Positions 57,001 through 64,000 of a stretch of DNA of 64,000 bases are shown here, piece after piece. The stretch comes from Zea mays (Eukaryota; Streptophyta; Magnoliopsida; Poales; Poaceae), in contig NC_050104.1 in the NCBI RefSeq assembly GCF_902167145.1, positions 102,807,849 to 102,871,848 on the forward strand, written 5' to 3'. Position 1 is the stretch's first letter. Each line of letters opens with the position of its first letter. The translations under genes were made by a program, and so were the position numbers. The notes below the pieces were generated by a model. That model saw only the letters and a list, made by a program, of their open reading frames with translations. It made no database searches and had not been told where the DNA came from.

Positions 57001-58979
57001 TAAAACATATGAAGCATCAAAAGTCTTAAATGAAATACTAGGTTCATTTGATGCTATAGGAGATTTCCTTTTAGGCAATTTAACATGGGTTGATTGCCTA
57101 GAGCTAGATGCCTCACTCTTATACATAAAAGCATGATGAGAGCCAGAGTGAGACTTCCTAGAATGAATTCTCCTAATTTTGTACTCGGGATAACCAGCAG
57201 GATATAAAATGTAACCCTCGTTATCCTGAGCCATGGGAGCTTTGCCCTTAACAAAGTTAGACAATTTCTTAGGGGCATTGAGCTTGACATTGTCTCCCTG
57301 TTGGAAGCCAATGCCATCCTTAATGCCTGGGCGTCTCCCACTATAGAGCATGCTTCTAGCAAATTTAAATTTCTCATTTTCTAAGTCATGCTCATTAATT
57401 TTGGCACTAAGTTGAGCTATATGTGATCATTTTGTTGTTTAATTAAAGCTAGGTGATCATGAATAGCATCAACATTAATATCTCTACATCTAGTACAAAT
57501 AGTAACATGCTCAACGGTAGATGTAGAGGGTTTGCAAACATTTAATTCATCAATCTTAGCATGTAACATGACATTTTCATTCCTAAGATTGGAAATAACA
57601 TCACTGCAAACATTTAAATCTTTAGCCTTAGCAATTAATTTTTCATTCTCAATTTTAAGGCTAGAGAGAGATGCATTCAATTTGTCAATCTTAGCAATCA
57701 AATTAGCATTATCATTTCTAAGGTTGACAAGAGAATCATCACTAACATTTAATTTCTCAACCTTAGCAATCAATTTATCATTTTCAAATCTAAGGTTGGA
57801 AATAGTGTCATGGCAAGTGCTTAGCTCACTAGTTAATTTTTCACATTTTTCTATTTCCTGAGCATAAGCATTTTTAACTTTAACATGCTTCTTATTTTCT
57901 TTAATAAGGAAGTCCTCTTGGCTATCCAAGAGTTCATCCTTCTCATGAATAGCACTAATCAATTCATTCAATTTTTTTGTTGCATGTTTAAGTTGGCAAA
58001 AAGGGTGAGCAAATCATCTTCATCATCACTCGATGTTGCATATTTAGTGGAAGCTCTAGATTTTACCTTCTTCTTTTTGCCGTCCTTTGCCATGTGGCAT
58101 TTGTGGCCGACATTGGGAAAGAGGAGACCCTTGTTGACGGTGATGTTTGCAGCGTCCTCGTCGGAGGAGGAGTCGGTGGAGCTCTCGTCGGAGTCTCACT
58201 CCCGGCAAACATGGGCATCGCCGCCCTTCTTCTTGTAATACTTCTTCTTTTCCCTCCTCTTTCCCTTCTTGTCGTTGCCCCTGTCACTATCACTAGATAA
58301 TGGACATTTTGCAATGAAATGACCGGGCTTACCACATTTGTAGCAAACCTTCTTGGAGCGGGGTTTGTAATCCTTCCCCCTCCTTTGCTTGAGGATTTGG
58401 CGGAAGCTCTTGATGATGAGCGCCATCTCCTCATTGTCGAGCTTGGAGGCGTCGATGGGGAGTCTACTTGATGTAGACTCTTCTTTCTTCTCCTCCATCG
58501 CCTTGAATGCGACGGGTTGCATCTCGGGTGTGGAGGAGGCGCCTTGCTCGATGATTTTCTTGGAGCCTTTGATCATCAATTCAAAGCTCACAAACTTTTC
58601 TATCACTTCCTCGGGAGACATTAGTTTATATCTTGGATCACCACGAATTAATTGAACTTGAGTAGGATTAAGAAAAACGAGTGATCTAAGAATAACCTTG
58701 ACATTTCATGGTCATCCCATTTGGTGCTCCCGAGGTTGCGCACTTGGTTCACCAAGGTTTTGAGCCGGTTGTACATCAATTGTGGCTCCTCCCCTTGACG
58801 AAGCATGAAGCGATCGAGCTCCCCCTCGATCATTTCCCTCTTGGTGATCTTGGTCACCTTGTCTCCTTCGTGCCCGGTTTTGAGCACGTCCCAAATTTCT
58901 TTGGCACTCTTCAACCCTTGCACCTTATTACACTCCTCTCAACTTAGAGAGGCAAGGAGTATAGTAGTGGCTTCACTAC

Positions 58980-59330
58980 ACCAAAATAGTGAACTTCCTA
59001 GAGCTTAAACCCTAGGAAGTTAGCCCTAAACTCTAGGAAGTTAGCTAAACCCTCGGAAGTAAAGCCATCCCGTCGGAAGTTTGGCTCTCGGAAATTTTTT
59101 GTCGGAAGTTAGCTTAACTTCCTAGAGCCCTCTAGGAAGTTAGCTAACTTCCTACAGCCAAAGGAGCCTCTCGGAAGTTAGTAGGTTCTCGGAAGTTAGT
59201 AGCTTCACGCCGTCAGCGCCGTCAGGTGACTAACTTCCTACGACTAACTTCCTACGGCTGACTGTAGCCCCTAGGAAGTTAGCTGGCTAACTTCCTACGG
59301 CCCAGTTGGCCTCTAGGAAGTTAATTTGAC
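58980..59330. repeat. Left subterminal repeats of the CACTA element
   Basis: More than fifteen copies of cttccta / taggaagtta-like units occur in both orientations, often joined as taggaagttagc. These are the expected binding sites of the CACTA regulatory protein (TnpA type). Confidence 0.85.
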
Positions 59331-59779
59331 CAGCATTACAAATGTTGTTTATTTTTATTTTACACCATATTCCACAACATAACAAATATATCAACAGCTA
59401 TATAGCACAACATATTTTCACATAAATCATCTCACACACAATCACATAACGATATTTAAATCCATAGTCTCATCAATTACATCACAAAAGTCTCATCCAT
59501 AGTCATAATAAGACACATCTCATCCAGTCATTATAAGAGACAATATCTCATACATAGTCATAATAAAAGTCTCAAGTATTACAACACATAACATGGAAGC
59601 TCACGATCGTCGATCACCATTGGGGTACAATGATGAGTGATGGTCGATACCTCCACTAGCGAAGAGGGTTTTGACAAAGTCTAACCCGTCTTCTCGTTCA
59701 TGTGTCGGCAAGGTAGCTGGAGGGGTCTATTATATTTGCTGAGTTACATCATAATATAACTAACAACAAGTAAATGATG

Positions 59780-60400
59780 ATGAATTTGCATACCTGATGT
59801 TCGGTAGGTGGAGATGTAGGTGTAGGTGGATGTGAAGACCAAGGATAATGTACGGGAGGTGGTGGTGGTGGTGGTGGGGACACCGGGACATGTATCCCTT
59901 GGGCCTGTGCTAGTTGCTACAAAATTGTTGAACTCATTCACATTAGCGTTTTAAATCAATACATATCTTAAAGCGAAAGCTATTATCTTTTGAACTTACT
60001 TGTATGAGTGTTTGTTGTTGTTGAATCTGTGTAGCATAGTATTCATGTTGCGCAGCTTATTGTCTCAAGTAATCCTGATGTCGCCTGTTCTTCTTGCAGT
60101 TGCTCCACTTCTACTAGATCTTGATTGGAGCGACGGGAGCTACGAGCAGCAGATCTCGACGAACCTCCACACTGAACTCTCACCTGGATCGAGTCGTTGA
60201 CGTTAGCAAATATTGTGTACCTACAAAACAAGTAACATCACGACAGATTCAGAATACATGTATTGCACTCAACCAATGAAACAATATAAGATATGTAGAG
60301 TCTGCACCTTCCATGACCTTTTCCACCACTTGCATACACAACCTGAGGATCAATAGGTGAGGTCCTCCAGTCATAGTCTGGTCCGTGCTGACTAGACATC
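59780..60400 (-). pseudogene. Remnant of an En/Spm-type transposon gene
   Basis: On the minus strand a possible start at 60399 reads MSSQHGPDYDWRTSPIDP followed by VYASGGKGHGR. I associate this pattern with the 3' exons of plant En/Spm (Ptta-type) transposon genes. A further part (60070-60230) reads NVNDSIQVRV and then a charged segment. The end (59790-59890) is proline-rich, with a run of seven prolines after VPVS. Introns probably separate these pieces, but splice sites were not resolved. Catalytic domains are missing. Confidence 0.45.
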
Positions 60401-60536
60401 GTCTCGTCATATGCAGCATCATACGAAAGAACAATGCAATCTTATATACAAAAATCCATATAAACAGAACCTACCAAACATTTCAAAACAATCAGCACAC
60501 TCGCAACCGTAGGAAGTGTATGTTTTTTGTGTAGTG

Positions 60537-61555
60537 TCAAACTATGGTTGTTGGCTCTAAATCCACACTCGCAACCACCTAGCCAACATGGTACATATGT
60601 CTTTGTATTTTATACTTCATACTTAAGTAAAAATGAAAAATGTAGCAACGTTCACTTTGATAGTGATCATTAGTCCACTGGTTATCTTAATCACAAAAGC
60701 CAAACGACCCACGTTGAGCGTTGCACTATGCAACCTCTCTCGGAAGAATTCTTAGTTAAATTTAACTAGGCTTTATAAACCTAGTCAAACTTTAAACATA
60801 TTTTAATGGACGGAGGCACATTAGATAATAATTGTCCCTTGGTTAGGGTGAGCAGTCGACCACCACTTGCTTATTTTAATTTGGTTGTTTAAAGTCAAGT
60901 TAAATTAAATCCGACGACCTAAATGATGCACACATCTATTTGTCGGTTCCAAATTATGGATTCACTCGAATTTTGCTGTGAGTATATTATGGAAAAAATA
61001 ATAAATGTAAATATGACGACTGACGAGAGCTAGCTAGCTACCACAAAGGTCGTCGTCGACTATGTCTGTGGCGTCTATAAAGCAAAACTACATACATGGC
61101 GTGTACTGCACCACCGTACCTTGCGTACAGGCTGGAAGAAGCAAACAAGAAGCCAAGCTATAGGCTCTAGCTAGCTCCGGCGGACCTCAGCGACTGGAAT
61201 CAGATCGGAATCAGATGGGCAGCATGGGCGTGGAGGCGGATGACGACGGCAGCATCGTCAAGGCGTCCCTGCAGCGGTGCGAGCCCTCTGGCGATGCCGC
61301 CTACGGCGAGCTCAGGGCTCTGCTGGCGCGCCTCCATGACCCGGCCACCAGGCGTGACGCGCGCCTCATCCTCACCGCGCTCCACCGCCACCAGCAGCAC
61401 AGCTCGTCGCGGGCGGGGGTGTCTGCGGGCCGGGGCGAAGCGGGCGTGCCGGCGGTGCGGGGAGGGGCGCGGCGGGGGCACCAGCAGGCGGGCGTGGGGG
61501 CGCGGCGGGCGGCGGTGCCTGGCGGCTGCAACGAACGGGAGCGAGAAAGATGAGT
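60537..61555 (+). pseudogene. Captured promoter and first exon of an unidentified host gene
   Basis: A plain AT-rich upstream part is followed by TATAAAG at 61076-61082, a leader of about 110 bases, and ATG 61215. The open frame (61215-61553) begins MGSMGVEADDDGSIVKASLQ and continues with YGELRALLARLHDPATRRDA, a sequence that looks like a real soluble protein N-terminus. After about residue 60 the frame turns into glycine-arginine-alanine-rich sequence, probably beyond the original exon or in a wrong frame. GC content is far above the rest of the element, with strong GC at third positions as in grass genes. I do not recognise the parent gene. Confidence 0.6.
61076..61082 (+). promoter_or_regulatory. 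TATA box of the captured gene fragment
   Basis: TATAAAG lies 133 bases before the ATG, followed by a leader that starts close to aactacatacatgg. The spacing suits a plant promoter. Confidence 0.5.
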
Positions 61556-61589
61556 GAGGGAAAGATAAGGTAGATTCGCAGGTTAAGAT

Positions 61590-62250
61590 AAAAAAATATT
61601 ACTTCCTAGAGTAAAGCCGTAGGAAGTTACTTAACTTTCTAGAGGTTGTACATGTACTCTAGGAAGTTAATTCACTTCCTAGAGGCGACCGTAGGAAGTT
61701 AGTGGCTCGTTTGACCGGTCAAAAGCTGAAAGCTAACTTTCTAGAGGAGGCCGTAGGAAGTTAGCATAGATAGCTAAATTCCTAGAGGCGACCGTAGGAA
61801 GTTAGCGGCTCGTTTGACTGGTCAAAAGCTGAAACCTAACTTCCTAGAGGAGGCCGTAGGAAGTTAGCGGCTCGTTTGACCGCACCCACGGGTCAGCAAC
61901 TGAAAGCTAACTTTTTAGAGGAGGTCGTAGGAAGTTAGCAGGAGAATCTTACTTACTAGAGTAGGCCGTAGGAAGTTAGCAGGAGAAGCTTACTTCCTAG
62001 AGTAGGCCGTAGGAAGTTAGCAGAAGAAGCTAACTTCCTAGAGCAGGCCGTAGGAAGTAAGCAGCTCGTTTGACCACACGCTCGGGTCAGCATGTGAAAG
62101 CTAACTTCCTACAGCTTTTATAAAACACCGTAGGAAGTTATGTTTATTTTCTAGAGCTACCAGTTGCCTCTCGGAAGTTATTTATTTCCTACGGTTTGTT
62201 ATAAAAGCTGTAGGAAGTTAAAAAACCGTAGGAAGTGTATGTTTTTGGTG
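61590..62250. repeat. Right subterminal repeats of the CACTA element
   Basis: Units of the type ccgtaggaagttag and cttcctagagg recur about twenty times in both orientations. Longer blocks containing gctcgtttgacc repeat four times (about 61707, 61807, 61869, 62066). Confidence 0.88.
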
Positions 62251-62792
62251 TAGTGCTTGGGAGTTGAAGTGCCGGATTTGGGCTACCTCGTCCGAGTCAT
62301 AGCCTTCATCCCCCACGGATGGTTCCTACGCACCAAATTCAGCAATGTCCCAAATACTAGCGTGGAGTGAGGTTAGATGGTGCCTCATTTTATCACTCCA
62401 CATACAATAATCTTCACCGTCAAAAACTGGTGGTTTGCCTAGTGGGACGGAAAGTAAAGGAGTGCGTTTGGAAATACGAGGATAGTGTAAGGGGATCTTA
62501 CTAAACTTCTTGCGCTCATGGCGCTTAGAAGTGATGGACGGCGCGTCGGAGCCGGAGGTGGAAGGCGACGAAGAATCGGTCTCGTAGTAGACCACTTTCT
62601 TCATTTTCTTCTTCTTGTCGCCACTCTGGTGCGACTTGACGCGGGGAGGTGATTCCTCCCTCTTCTTGTTGCCGGACTCCCCCGATGGAGCCTTCCCGTG
62701 GCTTGTGGCGGGCTTCTCGCCGGTCACCATCTCCTTCTTAGCGTGAGCTCCCAACATCACTTCGAGCGGTTAGGCTCTTAATGAAGTACCGG

Positions 62793-62804
62793 GCTTTGAT
62801 ACCA
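62793..62804 (-). other. Primer binding site of element 3
   Basis: TGGTATCAAAGC follows the LTR end TTTCA after two bases and matches the plant initiator-Met PBS except at one position. Confidence 0.9.
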
Positions 62805-62806
62805 AT

Positions 62807-63971
62807 TGAAAGTCGCCTAGAGGGGGGGTGAATAGGCAAATCTAAAATTTATAGAGTTTAAGCACAACTACAAGCCAGGGTTAGCGTTAGAAATATAATA
62901 AAGTCCGAAAGGGAGGGCAAAAACAAATCACAAGCGAATAAGAACGGATGACACGGTGATTTGTTTTACCGAGGTTCGGTTTTTGCAAACCTACTCCCCG
63001 TTGAGGTGGTCACAAAGACCGGGTCTCTTTCAACCCTTTCCCTCTCTCAAACGGTCACTTAGACCAAGTGAGCTTCCTTCCTTGATTTCCCGGGTCACTT
63101 AGACCCCGCAAGGACCACCACACAATTGGTGTCTCTTGCTTTGCTTACAAGGCTTTGAGAGTAAGAATGAGAGAAAGAAGAAAGCCAACCAAGCAACAAG
63201 AACAACAAAAGAACACAAGTCAATCTCCTCACAAGTCCTAAAAACTAGAGTTGAATTGTGGACTTTGATTTGATCAGAGGCTTTGATTTGTGTCTTGGAG
63301 TGTTGTGTATTGCTCTTGTATTGAATGAGGAGTAGTGAATGCTTGGGTGCCTTGAAGAGTGGTGGTTGGGGGGATTTATAGACCCAACCACCAAAATGGC
63401 CGTTGGGGAACTCTACTGTCGACGGGCGCACCAGACAGTCCGGTGCGCTAGCCACGTCACCCAACCATTAGGGTTCGACCGTTGGAGCTTCTGACATGTG
63501 GGCCACCGGACAGTTCGGTGGTGCACCGGACAGGTCCTGTTCACTGTCCAGTGCGCCATCTGGCGCCTGCTCTGACTCTACGCGCGCAGTCGACACTATT
63601 CACTATTCACTTTTGCAGTCGACCGTTGGCGCTGTAGCCATTACTCCGCTTGGCACACCGGACAGTCCGGTGCTACACCGGACAGTCCGATGAATTATAG
63701 CGGAGGGCAATTCCAGAAACCCGAAGGTGGCATGTTCGGAGTGATTCTCCCTGGTGCACCGGACAGTCCGGTGCGCCAGACCAGGGCAACCTTCGATTGT
63801 CTTTTGCTCTTTTTATTTGAACCCTTTCTTGGACTTTTTATTGGTTTGTGTTGAACCTTTGGCACCTGTAAAACTTATAATCCAAAGCAAACTAGTTAGT
63901 CCAATTATTTGTGTTGGGCAATTTAACCACCAAAATCATTTAGGAAAAGGTTTGACCCTATTTCTCTTTCA
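62807..63971 (-). repeat. 5' LTR of element 3
   Basis: Plus-strand ends are tgaaagtcgcc and ctctttca. Minus-strand TATA is at 63374-63380. Exact palindromes caccggacagtccggtg lie at 63656-63672 and 63757-63773. Compared with 48370-49535 it lacks one short block near 63447 and has one extra block near 63673, besides scattered substitutions. Confidence 0.95.
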
Positions 63972-64000
63972 CTATTTACAACTCTAGATGGCACTCCGAC
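63972..64000. other. Target duplication and continuation of the LTR-like remnant
   Basis: ctatt is the second copy of the target site of element 3. The rest continues the sequence broken at 48369. Confidence 0.7.

Larger units (their letters stand above)
58974..62255. mobile_element. CACTA (En/Spm) element with captured host sequence
   Basis: Terminal inverted repeats CACTACACCAAAA / TTTTGGTGTAGTG are flanked by the three-base duplication ctt (58971-58973 and 62256-62258). Both ends carry many subterminal copies of cttcctag/ctaggaag and ccgtaggaagtta. Inside are a fragment of a transposon gene on the minus strand, a second right-hand terminus at about 60536, and a GC-rich host-like gene start. 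It has no complete transposase and is non-autonomous. Length 3282. Confidence 0.96.
56860..62760 (-). pseudogene. gag: Copia gag of element 3, split by a CACTA element
   Basis: It starts MMLGAHAKKEMVTGEK at 62760. The capsid-like part DGEDYCMWSDKMRHHLTSL follows, then a TAG at 62326 inside the N-terminal domain. The frame reaches HFNSQA at 62259, where the CACTA element cuts it. It resumes at 58970 (TTILLASLS followed by a TGA). Later parts are DVLKTGHEGDKVTKI, the zinc knuckle CYKCGKPGHFIAKC (about 58320-58360), an acidic stretch with a stop near 58196, a coiled coil (57430-57970), and the tail with VWVPK repeats to the stop at 56860-56862. It is co-linear with 2107-4729 and keeps the 14 bases missing there. 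Confidence 0.92.
48370..63971 (-). mobile_element. Complete SIRE/Maximus Copia element 3 with two later insertions
   Basis: A perfect target duplication ctatt (48365-48369 and 63972-63976) flanks two LTRs of 1166 and 1165 bases. On the minus strand the order is 5' LTR, PBS, gag, pol, 3' untranslated region, polypurine tract, 3' LTR. A 3263-base solo LTR and a 3282-base CACTA element sit inside, each with its own target duplication. Without them the element is about 9.05 kb, a normal size for this clade. A hand alignment of the first 340 LTR columns gives about 11 substitutions, roughly 3 percent. Confidence 0.96.

Overview
This window is plant nuclear DNA, almost certainly from a grass with a maize-like genome (Zea mays is my inference). 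It is packed with nested LTR retrotransposons, a CACTA element and MITEs, and holds one clear host gene. No prokaryotic gene, rRNA, tRNA gene or CRISPR array was seen.

Layout. (1) 1-5956: 3'-truncated (by the window edge) Copia element of the SIRE/Maximus type (Opie/Ji-like) on the minus strand, with gag, pol, primer binding site (PBS) and 5' LTR. It sits in the 3' end of a second plus-strand Copia element whose LTR is 6235-7155. (2) 7156-10430: decayed ORF1-like (Myb/SANT type) gene of a PIF/Harbinger (Pong-like) transposon, split by a solo Copia LTR (8544-10023). (3) 10430-19370: long LTR-like non-coding DNA, a fold-back MITE, a GRF-zinc-finger-like small gene with two terminal stops, tandem repeats, a hAT MITE, and a minus-strand fragment of a long Gypsy LTR. 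(4) 19370-23135: Copia gag (UBN2 type) and Gypsy gag pseudogenes with short LTRs and a solo LTR. (5) 23718-43459: a nest of Tat/Retand-like Gypsy elements. Element A (plus) has pol but no gag. Inside its 5' LTR lies element B (minus), which has gag but no pol. Both carry an antisense extra ORF and a tandem-repeat block.

(6) 43560-48370: a low-repeat island with a vacuolar-type amino acid transporter gene (AVT6-like, minus strand, five coding exons plus a 5'UTR intron). Its last exon carries an apparent one-base insertion. (7) 48370-63971: a complete SIRE/Maximus element on the minus strand with perfect target duplication ctatt. A 3.26 kb solo LTR (target duplication aagac) interrupts its RNase H domain. 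A 3.28 kb CACTA element (target duplication ctt) interrupts its gag and has captured what looks like the promoter and first exon of a host gene.

The TE genes are broken by stops, frameshifts, deletions or insertions, so I annotate them as pseudogenes. Target-site duplications give the order of insertion: host or older repeat first, then A, then B, then the solo LTR inside B; and separately an LTR remnant, then the SIRE-like element, then the solo LTR and the CACTA element. All homology statements rest on recognised motifs and on comparing copies within the window; no database was searched.
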